Positions 26,933 through 37,529 of a stretch of DNA of 64,000 nt are shown here, piece after piece. The DNA is from Roseburia sp. (lineage in GTDB: Bacteria; Bacillota; Clostridia; Lachnospirales; Lachnospiraceae), in contig JAPFDX010000034.1 of the NCBI GenBank assembly GCA_026168605.1, positions 138,887-202,886 on the forward strand, given 5' to 3'. The stretch's first letter is position 1. Every line of letters starts with the position of its first letter. The notes under the pieces are model-generated. The model saw nothing but the letters and a program-made list of their open reading frames with translations. It was not told where the DNA came from and searched no databases. The translations under genes were made by a program, and so were the position numbers.

Positions 26933-29900
26933 TTATTTGTATAATTCTACGAGTCTCAGCAGGTGCTCATAGCGCTCCTTTGCTGCTTCCTCAGATGCTT
27001 CAAAGAGTTTCTCTGCTCTCTCCGGGAATGCTCTGTTCAGACGGCTGTAACGCGTCTCGCTGTTCAGGAATTCCTGGTAGGTTCCGTCACCCGGCTTAGA
27101 GGTCAGTGTAAACGGATTCTTGCCCTCTGCCTTGAGTGCCGGATTGAAGGAAAACAGATTCCAGTAACCTGCTGCAACTGCTTTCTTCATCTCATCCTGG
27201 CAGTGGTTCATGCCGCCCTTGATACCGTGAAGCTCACATGGAGCGTAACCGATGATCAGGGAAGGTCCGTTGTAAGCCTCAGCCTCAGCGAGAACCTTAA
27301 CGGTATGAGCCATGTTCGCGCCCATAGCAACCTGTGCCACATATACATAGCCGTAGCTCATAGCGATCTCTGCAAGGCTCTTCTTGCCAACCTCTTTACC
27401 GGAAGCTGCGAACTGGCAAACCTCACCGATATTGGAAGCCTTGGAAGCCTGACCGCCGGTATTGGAGTACATCTCTGTATCAAATACCATAACGTTTACA
27501 TTGTCGCCGGAAGCGAGTACGTGGTCTAATCCGCCGAATCCGATATCGTAAGCCCATCCGTCACCGCCGAAGATCCATACGGACTTCTTGCCGAGGTAGT
27601 CTTTCTTCTCAAGAGCTGCCTTTGCATCCGGACATCCGGCTGCTGCAGCCTTCTCTAACTCTGCCACAAGCGCCTCTGTTGCAGGTGCGTTTGCTCTGGT
27701 GTCATTCTTGGTCTCTTCAAACTTCTCGAAAGCTGCCTTGAGTTCTGCCGGAGCCTTGTCAGACTCTGCACACTTCTTAGCGCTTGCGATCGCCTGCTCA
27801 CGAAGCACGCTCTGTCCGATCTGCATACCAAGACCATGCTGTGCATTGTCCTCGAACAGGGAGTTTGCCCATGCCGGTCCCTTCTGGGAATCCTTATTTA
27901 CCGTATACGGTGATGTAGCTGCCGGACCACCCCAGATGGAAGAACATCCGGTCGCGTTGGAGATATACATATGCTCACCGAATAACTGTGTGATCAAACG
28001 TGCGTAAGATGTCTCAGCACAGCCTGCGCAGGAACCTGAGAACTCAAGCAGCGGCTGGTTGAACTGGGAACCTTTCACTGTATTTTCTGCCGGCATACCC
28101 GGTTTCTTGCCAACGTTTGCTACCAGGTAGTCGAATACCGGCTGCTCTGCTGCCTGTGACTCCTGCGGAACCATCTCGATCGCTCCGGTCGGACATACGG
28201 TGATACACTCGCCGCATCCCATACAGTCTAACGGAGATACGCTCATCGTATACTTGTACTCGCCAGCCTTTGGCTTGGTGTCTGCAAGCTTGATCTGCTC
28301 CGGAGCTGCCTTCACCTCATCCTCGCTCAGCATGAACGGACGGATGGTTGCGTGGGAACATACAAATGCACACTGGTTACACTGGATACACTTCTCTGCA
28401 TCCCATGTAGGAACAGTAACGGCTGTACCGCGCTTCTCGTAAGCGGATGCGCCGTGCTCGAACTGTCCGTCCGGATTTCCGATAAATGCAGATACCGGTA
28501 AGGAATCTCCATCCATTAAGGAGATCGGGTTCATCAGCTCTTTTACCATCTTCACTGTCTCAGGACGTCCTGTCAGCTCTGCCGGAGCCGGATCTGCTGC
28601 CGGGTTCGACCAGGAAGCCGGAACCTCAACCTTATGTACAGCGTCCACACCGGCGTCGATTGCCTTGTAGTTCATCTCTACGACAGCGTCGCCCTTCTTG
28701 CCGTAAGACTTCTTCGCAGCCTGCTTCATGAAGTCAACTGCCTCGTCGATCGGCATCACGTTTGCCAGCTTGAAGAATGCAGACTGAAGGATCGTGTTGG
28801 TACGCTTGCCCATACCGATCTCAATCGCCTTGTCGATCGCGTTGATGGTGTATAACTGAATGTTGTTATCTGCAATGTATTTCTTTGCCGCTGCATTCAA
28901 GTGGTGCTCTAACTCCTCATCACTCCACTGGCAGTTGATCATAAATACTCCGCCCGGCTTTACATCCTGTACCATCTTAAAGCCCTTGGTCACGTAGGAC
29001 GGGTTATGGCAAGCCACAAAGTCAGCCTGGTTGATATAGTACGGGCTCTTGATCGGCTTGTCGCCAAATCTTAAGTGGGAGATCGTCACACCACCGGTCT
29101 TCTTGGAGTCATACTGGAAGTATGCCTGGATGTACTTGTCTGTGTGGTCACCGATGATCTTCGTGGAGTTCTTGTTCGCACCTACGGTACCGTCACCGCC
29201 GAGACCCCAGAACTTACACTCTACCGTACCTGCTGCGGATGTGATCGGAGCCGGTTTTACCTCCGGTAAGCTTAAGTTCGTGACATCATCAACGATACCG
29301 ATCGTAAATCTCTTCTTCGGAGCGTCGTTCTCCAGCTCTTTGTATACTGCAAATACAGAGGAAGGCGGTGTATCCTTGGAACCTAATCCGTAACGTCCTG
29401 CTGTCAGAACGATCGCATCAAGTCCTGCCTCGCGGAGAGTCGTCGCAACGTCTAAGTATAACGGATCGCCAAGTGCGCCCGGCTCTTTGGTTCTGTCGAG
29501 AACAGCAACTTTCTTCACTGTCTTCGGAAGAACCTTTAAGAAGGACTCAGATACCCACGGACGGTATAAGCGAACCTTTACAAGACCAACCTTCTCGCCC
29601 TTAGCGGTCAGGTAGTCGATCACTTCCTCTGCCACGTCGTTGATGGAACCCATAGCCACGATCACGCGCTCTGCATCCTCTGCTCCGTAGTAGTTGAATA
29701 AGTCGTAGTTTGTACCGAGCTTCTCATTTACCTTTGCCATGTACTTCTCTACGATTGCCGGCAGCTCATTGTAAGCTGTGTTGCACGCCTCGCGGTGCTG
29801 GAAGAAAACGTCTCCGTTCTCATGGGAACCGCGCATTGCCGGGTGCTCCGGATTTAATGCGTGTGCACGGAAAGCATTGACTGCGTCCATATTGCACATT

Positions 29901-30478
29901 TCTTTTAAGTCTGCGTAATCCCACTTCTCGATCTTCTGGATCTCATGGGAAGTACGGAATCCGTCAAAGAAGTTGATAAACGGAACCTTGCCCTCGATGG
30001 TTGCAAGATGTGCCACCGGGCTTAAGTCCATAACCTCCTGCGGGTTTGTCTCACACAGCATAGCGAAACCTGTCTGGCGGCAGGCATATACGTCGCTGTG
30101 ATCGCCGAAAATATTTAAGGACTGTGTTGCAACAGTACGTGCAGATACATCGAATACACACGGAAGCATCTCACCTGCGATCTTGTACATATTCGGGATC
30201 ATAAGTAAAAGACCCTGGGATGCTGTAAATGTGGTTGTCAGGGCGCCTGCTGCGAGGGAACCGTGAACAGCGCCTGCGGCACCTGCCTCAGACTCCATCT
30301 CTACGACTCTCACCTGATTTCCAAAGATGTTCTCCTGTCCTGCTGCCGACCACTGATCCACAGAGTCTGCCATCGGGCTGGAAGGTGTAATTGGGTAAAT
30401 AGCTGCAACATCCGTAAACGCATAGGCTACATGAGCTGCCGCTGTATTACCGTCCATTGACTGTTTTGCTCTGGACAT
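26933..30478 (-). CDS. nifJ: Pyruvate:ferredoxin (flavodoxin) oxidoreductase
   Basis: 1181 aa; TPSSPMADSVDQWSA, two 4Fe-4S CxxCxxCxxxC motifs, GDGWAYDIGFGGLDH TPP motif. Confidence 0.97.
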   Translation of the reverse strand: MSRAKQSMDGNTAAAHVAYAFTDVAAIYPITPSSPMADSVDQWSAAGQENIFGNQVRVVEMESEAGAAGAVHGSLAAGALTTTFTASQGLLLMIPNMYKIAGEMLPCVFDVSARTVATQSLNIFGDHSDVYACRQTGFAMLCETNPQEVMDLSPVAHLATIEGKVPFINFFDGFRTSHEIQKIEKWDYADLKEMCNMDAVNAFRAHALNPEHPAMRGSHENGDVFFQHREACNTAYNELPAIVEKYMAKVNEKLGTNYDLFNYYGAEDAERVIVAMGSINDVAEEVIDYLTAKGEKVGLVKVRLYRPWVSESFLKVLPKTVKKVAVLDRTKEPGALGDPLYLDVATTLREAGLDAIVLTAGRYGLGSKDTPPSSVFAVYKELENDAPKKRFTIGIVDDVTNLSLPEVKPAPITSAAGTVECKFWGLGGDGTVGANKNSTKIIGDHTDKYIQAYFQYDSKKTGGVTISHLRFGDKPIKSPYYINQADFVACHNPSYVTKGFKMVQDVKPGGVFMINCQWSDEELEHHLNAAAKKYIADNNIQLYTINAIDKAIEIGMGKRTNTILQSAFFKLANVMPIDEAVDFMKQAAKKSYGKKGDAVVEMNYKAIDAGVDAVHKVEVPASWSNPAADPAPAELTGRPETVKMVKELMNPISLMDGDSLPVSAFIGNPDGQFEHGASAYEKRGTAVTVPTWDAEKCIQCNQCAFVCSHATIRPFMLSEDEVKAAPEQIKLADTKPKAGEYKYTMSVSPLDCMGCGECITVCPTGAIEMVPQESQAAEQPVFDYLVANVGKKPGMPAENTVKGSQFNQPLLEFSGSCAGCAETSYARLITQLFGEHMYISNATGCSSIWGGPAATSPYTVNKDSQKGPAWANSLFEDNAQHGLGMQIGQSVLREQAIASAKKCAESDKAPAELKAAFEKFEETKNDTRANAPATEALVAELEKAAAAGCPDAKAALEKKDYLGKKSVWIFGGDGWAYDIGFGGLDHVLASGDNVNVMVFDTEMYSNTGGQASKASNIGEVCQFAASGKEVGKKSLAEIAMSYGYVYVAQVAMGANMAHTVKVLAEAEAYNGPSLIIGYAPCELHGIKGGMNHCQDEMKKAVAAGYWNLFSFNPALKAEGKNPFTLTSKPGDGTYQEFLNSETRYSRLNRAFPERAEKLFEASEEAAKERYEHLLRLVELYK

Positions 30479-30534
30479 TATTATTCCTCCTTAATCATGC
30501 TTAAAATAGAGCGTCATATTACGACTTAATTCTA

Positions 30535-30563
30535 ATTTTAGCATTTAATTTGTCGATTGTAAA
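30535..30563 (-). promoter_or_regulatory. Promoter of the pyruvate:ferredoxin oxidoreductase gene
   Basis: Minus-strand TTTACA-17 nt-TAAAAT. Confidence 0.55.
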
Positions 30564-30592
30564 GGTTTCCGCCTGTACGAAAACGCGTGCAA

Positions 30593-33430
30593 TCACAAAA
30601 ACCGTTTTTCTTTTGTGATATATTTGCGCTCAAACTCCCCGAGGGGCAGCGGTCTGTCAAAAAGATACCCCTGTCCGCACCGGAATCCCCGCTCCGCGAG
30701 GAACCTGCACTGCGCCTCCTCCTCGATGCCCTCGAACACGACGCCCTCCTTGGCGACGCGCACAAGCTGTCCCATGCGGACGACAAATTCCCGCTGGTCC
30801 TCCAGACTGATGCGGTCTGTGAAACTCTTGTCGATCTTGATCACATCCGCCGGGATCTCCATCAGCATACTGAGCGACGAGTAGCCCGTCCCGAAATCGT
30901 CGATCGCGATCCGAAATCCCATCCCCTTAAGCTTTTCCAGACAGCGGACCAGCCCGTCGACATTTTCTGCGACGGCACTCTCCGTCACCTCAAGTTCAAT
31001 GTAGCGCGGCTCGATCGGGTACCGCTGCATCAACTGCTCCAGCCGCTCCAGAAACTTCTCCCCTCCGTTTTCAAAATGCTTTCTGGAGAAATTCGTGGAC
31101 ACGGCAAACAGCTCCCTGCCGCTCTCACGCCAGCGGCGCATGGCGCGCAAAAGCTGCTCCAACATATAAAAGTCCAGATCTACGATATAACCCATGTTTT
31201 CCAGAGGCGGGATAAACCGCAGCGGCGAGATGACCTCGCCCGACTTCGTCCGCCAGCGCGCAAGAGCCTCCGCCCCGTAGATTGTCCGCTCCCGGAGCAG
31301 AAATTTGGGCTGTAAAAACAGTTCCAGCTCCCCCTTTTGCAACGCGCCGTAAAATCTTCCCGTGATCCAGAAGGAATCCTCCCTTCTGGCGCGCATCTCC
31401 TCCTCATAGATGGCAACGCCGTTGCCTCGCTGTTCCTTCGCCGCCTTTCTCGCCAGGTTCGCTCCCTCCAAAATCGTGTCGAAATTCTCGTCCTCCCCGC
31501 GGATAAAACAGATTCCCGCAGACAGACGCATATCGCTCGCCGGATAGCGGATTTTCTGCAGCTTCTCAAAGTCGCTGTTTTTCTCCAGTACTTTGCGGTA
31601 GATCTCACTTTCATCCCTGCCCTGTACCAGCTCGATAAAATAGTCGGAATACATCCGGCACGCCTCGATAACGTACTCCTCCCGGATCAACATTCTGGCA
31701 AATTCCTTCAGGATGCTGTCGCCGATCTGCTGCCCGAAGTTCTCGTTGACATAGGAGAAATTATTGATATCCACATAGACAAGCGCATACACCTCACTGT
31801 GCTCCTGTTCCTGCCAGCGCCGGCGTTTCCTGATGTACTCCTCCACTTTCCGGCGGAAAGCTTCCATATTATAAAGCCCGGTCAGCGCATCCTGGTTCCG
31901 CAGCTTCCGGATCTCTCTCTGGTCATCGCTCAGCTTGTTGCGCAGAGAGATAAATACGCTCACCACGCGGCTCAGCTCACAGAAGGTATCCTTTTCCACC
32001 GGAGTGAAATCCTCCCTCTCACCGACTCCCAGATAAAGTCCGCCGATCCTTTTCCCCGAAAATTCAAATTTGATGACGGCGAGATTCTGTATCGTGGAAT
32101 TTTCGCGCCACAGACGCCCGGCTTCCTCCCCTTCCCTTGCAAACTCCTCTCTGGAAATCGCGACAAACTCTCCGGGATGCGCCGTTATAAACGATTCTCC
32201 CAGCCTCGGCAGGATCTGCCTCTCGCAGGGGAATCCGTGGCGGTTCCAGTAGTTCATCAAAAGCATCTCTCCCCGCTCTTCCACATCCTCAAAGACAGAT
32301 ACCATATCAAGCCCGTAACGTTTTCCGATCTGCTCGATCAGGACGTTTAGGGAACCGCTGATGTCGCGCGCGTGGGAGAGCAGACTGAACGCAAAGTTCA
32401 AAAATTCCTTGTCCGCCATCCGCGCGGCAGACACCTCCCGCTCCCGCGCCTTTCCGTATCTCCTGCCCTTCGTTCCTATCTCCTTGCCCGCAAGGGAATA
32501 ACTGTTCTTGCCGTTTCCCTTTGTCCGGTACATCGCGCGGTCTGCCATCGCAAACAGGCTCTCATAATCCAGACCGTTTACGCCGTACACGGACAGTCCG
32601 ATACTCAGCGTAACATTGACCACCCCGTCGTCCCCGATCAGGCTCTTTGCCGACTCCTTTCCAAGTCTTTTTGCCTGCCGCTCCGCCTCCTCAACACTCG
32701 TATTTCTCATAAATACCAGAAATTCGTCTCCACCGACACGCGCTACCACATCCGACTCCCCGAATCTGCCGCAGATGATCTGTGAGATGTCGGAGATCAC
32801 CGTATCGCCGACAATGTGCCCGAACGTGTCGTTGATCAGCTTAAAATCATCAATATCGATCAAAAACAGCACGTGTACGCCGCCCGGATTTTCCGTGATG
32901 ACCCTGCTCACTTCCTCCCCTGCCGCCACCTTATTTAAAAGCTTGGTCTGCGGGTCAAGGCGTGTCTCCTCGTTCATCTGGGACGACAGTTTCTGCTCTT
33001 CCCGCCTCGACTGCTCCTCCTCCCTGCTCTTATATTCCTCGACATCCCAACTGGTCAGAATATAATAGGGAACGGCATCACGGTAGCAGTAAAGTCTGCA
33101 CCTCACCATTTCACGGTGCACACTGCCATCCTTCGCGCGCATCCGAAGCTCCATCGTCCCGGTAGAATGTTTCTCTCTGCACTGCTCGATTTTATCCTCA
33201 AAGATCCCGGCATCCTCCCCGTAAATGTAATCTGCATACGGGATCCCACTCCCTGTCAGTTCCTCTCTCGTATAGCCCTCACGGCGCAGGAACTCGTGGT
33301 TCACCGCCTCGATCTCAAGTTCATTTTTTCCTTTTATAATTGCAACACCGACCGGCATCTCATAGAGTAACTCGCCGTGCTTTAGAAATTCCAGACGCCC
33401 GAGATCTCTCGAAAATGCTTCGTACTCCAT
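30593..33430 (-). CDS. PAS-GGDEF-GAF-(degenerate GGDEF)-EAL c-di-GMP signalling protein
   Basis: VARVGGDEFLVFM; second domain ACRMYSDYFIELVQ; EALARWR, DDFGTGYSS, IKIDKSF. Confidence 0.9.
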   Translation of the reverse strand: MEYEAFSRDLGRLEFLKHGELLYEMPVGVAIIKGKNELEIEAVNHEFLRREGYTREELTGSGIPYADYIYGEDAGIFEDKIEQCREKHSTGTMELRMRAKDGSVHREMVRCRLYCYRDAVPYYILTSWDVEEYKSREEEQSRREEQKLSSQMNEETRLDPQTKLLNKVAAGEEVSRVITENPGGVHVLFLIDIDDFKLINDTFGHIVGDTVISDISQIICGRFGESDVVARVGGDEFLVFMRNTSVEEAERQAKRLGKESAKSLIGDDGVVNVTLSIGLSVYGVNGLDYESLFAMADRAMYRTKGNGKNSYSLAGKEIGTKGRRYGKAREREVSAARMADKEFLNFAFSLLSHARDISGSLNVLIEQIGKRYGLDMVSVFEDVEERGEMLLMNYWNRHGFPCERQILPRLGESFITAHPGEFVAISREEFAREGEEAGRLWRENSTIQNLAVIKFEFSGKRIGGLYLGVGEREDFTPVEKDTFCELSRVVSVFISLRNKLSDDQREIRKLRNQDALTGLYNMEAFRRKVEEYIRKRRRWQEQEHSEVYALVYVDINNFSYVNENFGQQIGDSILKEFARMLIREEYVIEACRMYSDYFIELVQGRDESEIYRKVLEKNSDFEKLQKIRYPASDMRLSAGICFIRGEDENFDTILEGANLARKAAKEQRGNGVAIYEEEMRARREDSFWITGRFYGALQKGELELFLQPKFLLRERTIYGAEALARWRTKSGEVISPLRFIPPLENMGYIVDLDFYMLEQLLRAMRRWRESGRELFAVSTNFSRKHFENGGEKFLERLEQLMQRYPIEPRYIELEVTESAVAENVDGLVRCLEKLKGMGFRIAIDDFGTGYSSLSMLMEIPADVIKIDKSFTDRISLEDQREFVVRMGQLVRVAKEGVVFEGIEEEAQCRFLAERGFRCGQGYLFDRPLPLGEFERKYITKEKRFL

Positions 33431-33501
33431 CCGTCAGCTTCCTCCTAAATGTATCACTTCATCCTATTATAACAAATTCTCCCCAAATTCCAAGGCTTGG
33501 C

Positions 33502-33530
33502 TTGCAATTCTACTTTTTTTCTAGTATGAT
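33502..33530 (+). promoter_or_regulatory. Promoter of the ABC-F gene
   Basis: TTGCAA-17 nt-TATGAT. Confidence 0.5.
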
Positions 33531-33616
33531 ACGAATTGGTGTCTCATACACCGCATGGAATCCCAAAGAATCATGGGTTTTCCGTCTGTCTGATAAAAAA
33601 GTTAGGAGAATATAAA

Positions 33617-35257
33617 ATGATTAGTACGAGCAATGTAACGTTACGAATCGGCAAAAAGGCATTATTTGAAGATGTCAGCATCAAATTTACGGAGGGAAGC
33701 TGCTACGGTCTGATCGGCGCCAATGGAGCCGGCAAATCCACATTTCTCAGGATTTTGTCCGGACAGTTGGAGCCGACCTCAGGCGAAGTCATCATCACGC
33801 CGGGACAGCGTCTCTCTTTCTTACAGCAGGACCACTTCAAATATGACAGCTTTACTGTGCTGGACACTGTCATTATGGGAAACAAGCGTCTCTATGACAT
33901 CATGAAGGAAAAAGACGCGATCTATATGAAGGAGGATTTCACGGACGAGGACGGCATCCGCGCCAGTGAGCTCGAGGCAGAGTTTGCCGATATGGACGGC
34001 TGGAACGCGGAGGCGGACGCCGCCACCCTGTTAAACGGGCTCGGCATCCCGTCCGAGGAGCACTACACGATGATGGCGGATCTGCCGGGCGCGCTGAAGG
34101 TCAAGGTACTGCTCGCGCAGGCGCTTTTCGGCAATCCGGATATCCTGCTCCTCGACGAGCCGACCAACCACCTGGATCTCGATGCGATAAGCTGGCTGGA
34201 GGAGTTTCTCATCAATTTTGAGAACACGGTCATCGTCGTTTCCCACGACCGCTATTTCCTGAATAAGGTCTGCACGAACATTGCGGATATCGACTACGGA
34301 AAGATTCAGCTCTACGCCGGAAACTACGATTTCTGGTACGAGTCCAGCCAGCTCCTCGTAAAGCAGATGAAGGAAGCGAACAAAAAAAAGGAGGAGAAGA
34401 TCAAGGAGCTCCAGGAATTTATCTCCCGTTTCTCCGCGAACGCCTCCAAGTCCAAGCAGGCGACCTCCAGAAAGCGCGCGCTCGAGAAGATCCAGCTCGA
34501 CGAGATCCGCCCGTCCAGCCGCAAATATCCTTATATCGACTTCCGTCCAAACCGCGAGATCGGAAACGAGGTGCTCACGGTGGAGGGTATCACCAAGACG
34601 ATCGACGGCGTGAAGGTGCTCGACAACGTTTCCTTTATCGTCGGTCACGATGACAAGATCGCCTTTGTGGGCAGCAATGAGCTCGCCAAGACAACCCTGT
34701 TTAAAATCCTCACCGGTGAACTGGAGCCGGATTCCGGCACTTACAAGTGGGGCGTGACGACAAGCCAGTCCTACTTCCCGAAGGACAACACGGAGATTTT
34801 CGACACCGATCTTCTGATCGTCGACTGGCTGACGCAGTACTCGGAGATCAAGGACGCCACCTATGTGCGCGGTTTCCTCGGACGTATGCTGTTTGCCGGG
34901 GAGGACGGCACCAAGAAGATGCGCGTGCTCTCCGGTGGTGAGAAGGTTCGTGTCCTGCTCTCCCGCATGATGATCATGGGCAGCAACGTCCTGATCTTAG
35001 ACGAGCCGACCGACCACCTTGACATGGAATCCATCACCGCACTCAACAACGGACTGATCAAATTCCCGGGCGTTATCCTGTTTGCGTCCCGCGACCACCA
35101 GGTCGTTCAGACAACCGCAAACCGTATCATCGAATTCCTGCCGGACGGCACCTTTATCGATAAGGTTTCCAGCTATGACGAGTATCTGGAAAATGATGAG
35201 ATGGCGAGAAAGCGTCAGGTTTACTCCATGTCTGCGGAGGAAGAGGGAGATAATTAA
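33617..35257 (+). CDS. ABC-F family ATPase (YbiT-like) with atypical second nucleotide-binding site
   Basis: GANGAGKSTFLRIL first Walker A; second VGSNELAKTTLF; two signature/Walker B regions; RBS-preceded ATG at 33617. Confidence 0.88.
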   Translation: MISTSNVTLRIGKKALFEDVSIKFTEGSCYGLIGANGAGKSTFLRILSGQLEPTSGEVIITPGQRLSFLQQDHFKYDSFTVLDTVIMGNKRLYDIMKEKDAIYMKEDFTDEDGIRASELEAEFADMDGWNAEADAATLLNGLGIPSEEHYTMMADLPGALKVKVLLAQALFGNPDILLLDEPTNHLDLDAISWLEEFLINFENTVIVVSHDRYFLNKVCTNIADIDYGKIQLYAGNYDFWYESSQLLVKQMKEANKKKEEKIKELQEFISRFSANASKSKQATSRKRALEKIQLDEIRPSSRKYPYIDFRPNREIGNEVLTVEGITKTIDGVKVLDNVSFIVGHDDKIAFVGSNELAKTTLFKILTGELEPDSGTYKWGVTTSQSYFPKDNTEIFDTDLLIVDWLTQYSEIKDATYVRGFLGRMLFAGEDGTKKMRVLSGGEKVRVLLSRMMIMGSNVLILDEPTDHLDMESITALNNGLIKFPGVILFASRDHQVVQTTANRIIEFLPDGTFIDKVSSYDEYLENDEMARKRQVYSMSAEEEGDN

Positions 35258-35306
35258 AAGACCTGCAAATATCTATGAAATATTGCAATTTTATGATAAT
35301 GGATAG

Positions 35307-35344
35307 AAAAACGCGTCTGTGCATTTATGCGCAGGCGCGTTTTT
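35307..35344. terminator. Intrinsic terminator
   Basis: aaaaacgcgtctgtgcatttatgcgcaggcgcgttttt. Confidence 0.8.
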
Positions 35345-35405
35345 CATCTTTTGAAATCATGGTTATTTTTGTATGATTTCAGAAAATATAAATATTTTTG
35401 TAAGT

Positions 35406-36704
35406 TTAGAAAATCCTCCGCACTGCGATGACCTCACGGTAGGTCACCGGAGACGTCAGGGTGATTCCCGTCCGCTCATTGCTCGCGTGAAGCAGCGTAT
35501 TATTTCCCGCGTAAATTCCGATGTGTCCGCTGTAACACACAAGATCGCCCGGCTGTATCTCCGAGAGGCTCACCGCATATCCGGCGCTTCTCTGTGCCGT
35601 CGAATTGCGCGGCAGCTTTACACCGAACGCCGCATACACGCTCTGCACAAATCCCGAGCAGTCCGCGCCGTTCGTCAGGCTCGTCCCGCCAAAAACATAG
35701 GGATTTCCGAGAAACTGCATTCCGTAATTGACAACTGCCTGTCCGTTGGAGACATTTCCTATCGGTGTGGAAACGCCACCGCCACTGTTTCCGGCACCGC
35801 CGCCGGACGGACGCGATGCGCCGGACGGATTTTTCGCCGCCTGCTCTTTTTTGCGCTTTGCGGCTTCCTCCGCCTCTCTGGCACGTCTCGCCTCCTCTGC
35901 CGCTCTTGCCGCAGCCTGACGCTCCGCCTCCTCTCTGGCGAGACGTTCTTCCTCCTCCGCCTTGGATTCCGCATGGGTGTACTCCGTAGAGAGCGTGACA
36001 TAATCGGAAGATATATAGCCATCCCCCTCCACAGTTGCCACCTTCACCCAGCCCTCCGTGGATTCATCGAGCACCACCAGATCATCGCCCTCCGGAAGCA
36101 TTGTGAGGATCTTCGCGTCCGTCGTCGGTTCACTGCGGACAAACAGCGTGGTCGTTGTCACTGTCGCATACCGCGTACTCACTGCGCGCGCCAGCCCCTC
36201 ATCGCCGACCACGACGTACTCCGCTTTGACATAACCCTCCACGTTTCCGGAAACAATTTTGTACCAGCCATCCTCGGTCGTCTCGAAAACCGTCGCTGCG
36301 GAATTGTCATAGAGTTTACCGAGCACCTCGCTCTCCGTGTTCGGCAGCGCGCGGACATTCACATAATTGTTGACCTGTGCAATCGCAATATCGGCATATT
36401 CCGACGCCACGACCGGAACCTCATGTTCCCGGGCTGTCGCCACTTCCGTCTCCTCTGCTGTGCCATGGTCCACAGACCGCCCTGCCATCTCATCCATGGC
36501 AGATGCAAGATCCACGCCGTTGTTCTGCTCTGCCTGCGCAGCCGCATTTTTTTCATTCAGCTCCTCCGAAAACATATGGATCACTCCCGCCACCGGTCCC
36601 GTTCCACGGTTCCGCTCTGCGGCGTTTATGTAGGAAGCACCCGCTGCTCCAAAAGCAATTCCTCCGGCAAGCAGTATTGTCAGAAGTCTCATTCTCTGTT
36701 TCAT
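35406..36704 (-). CDS. Secreted NlpC/P60 (C40) peptidase with two SH3b domains
   Basis: NVRALPNTESEVLGKLYDNSAATVFE and VRSEPTTDAKILTMLPEGD SH3b; GADCSGFVQSVYAAFG catalytic Cys; GHIGIYAG His. Confidence 0.92.
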   Translation of the reverse strand: MKQRMRLLTILLAGGIAFGAAGASYINAAERNRGTGPVAGVIHMFSEELNEKNAAAQAEQNNGVDLASAMDEMAGRSVDHGTAEETEVATAREHEVPVVASEYADIAIAQVNNYVNVRALPNTESEVLGKLYDNSAATVFETTEDGWYKIVSGNVEGYVKAEYVVVGDEGLARAVSTRYATVTTTTLFVRSEPTTDAKILTMLPEGDDLVVLDESTEGWVKVATVEGDGYISSDYVTLSTEYTHAESKAEEEERLAREEAERQAAARAAEEARRAREAEEAAKRKKEQAAKNPSGASRPSGGGAGNSGGGVSTPIGNVSNGQAVVNYGMQFLGNPYVFGGTSLTNGADCSGFVQSVYAAFGVKLPRNSTAQRSAGYAVSLSEIQPGDLVCYSGHIGIYAGNNTLLHASNERTGITLTSPVTYREVIAVRRIF

Positions 36705-36831
36705 TGTCTTTCCTCCAAACATCATTTTGTGTCCCAACTTGTTACTTATTTGTTACAAGTTTGTTTCATTTGTATGATGTTTGCATTTTAACAGAGAATC
36801 CGACGCAAATCTACAAGCAGATTCTTCCAAC

Positions 36832-36873
36832 AAAAAGACGGTGCGCGAAAAAACTTCCACACACCGTCTTTTT
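36832..36873. terminator. Intrinsic terminator
   Basis: aaaaagacggtg...caccgtcttttt. Confidence 0.75.
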
Positions 36874-36878
36874 GACAC

Positions 36879-37517
36879 TTACTTCTGATCGTTATATTTT
36901 ACATCACGGACGTCATAGCCGCGCCGCTCCAGCGCGCGCACCACACGTTCAAAATCCGGTGCTTCCACACGCAGAAATACCTCCATCAGGTCAAGCACCT
37001 CCGTTGGGATCACCATCATATTGCAGATGTCCCCGCCCTCTTTGTAAATGAGTTCACAGATTTTTCCAAGGACACCCTTGATATCATAGGTATAGATCGC
37101 CATCGAATTGTGTTTATTTCCAAATATTTTCTGATATTCCTTAAACACTGCCTGCTGCGTGACAATCCCAAGCAGCACGTTGTTGTCGCCGGTGATCGGA
37201 ATAAAACGGACTTTGGAGGTGATAAACTTTGCTGCTGCCTCCTCGATCCTGGTGTTCTCGCTGATGGTGTCAATCTTCGTTTTCATAAACTCCTGCACCT
37301 TTTTCGCGACAAACTCATCTTTTGTGCCCTGGAAGTTCTTGAAATATTCCTCGAACATATACTGCTTCGACAACACCCCGACAAACTCCCTGCCGTTTAC
37401 CACCGGCAGAGAAAGCAGCCCTTGCTCGTCAATAATGCGCATCGCCTCCTCCACCGTGTTGTCCACGCTGATGCACGCCAGTCTGCTAAACGGCATCATA
37501 ATCGCTTTTACTCTCAT
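36879..37517 (-). CDS. CBS-domain pair plus ACT-like domain protein (AcuB-like)
   Basis: MRVKAIMMPFSRLACISVDNTVEEAMRIIDEQGLLSLPVVNG; second CBS; C-terminal ACT-like region. Confidence 0.8.
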   Translation of the reverse strand: MRVKAIMMPFSRLACISVDNTVEEAMRIIDEQGLLSLPVVNGREFVGVLSKQYMFEEYFKNFQGTKDEFVAKKVQEFMKTKIDTISENTRIEEAAAKFITSKVRFIPITGDNNVLLGIVTQQAVFKEYQKIFGNKHNSMAIYTYDIKGVLGKICELIYKEGGDICNMMVIPTEVLDLMEVFLRVEAPDFERVVRALERRGYDVRDVKYNDQK

Positions 37518-37529
37518 AACTCGCACCTC

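Noticed and set aside
33536-33616. In-frame 27-codon upstream extension of the ABC-F gene as a leader peptide/attenuator
   Set aside because: Starts at TTG close to the predicted transcription start, no stop codon or terminator/anti-terminator pair seen; RBS and ATG at 33617 explain translation
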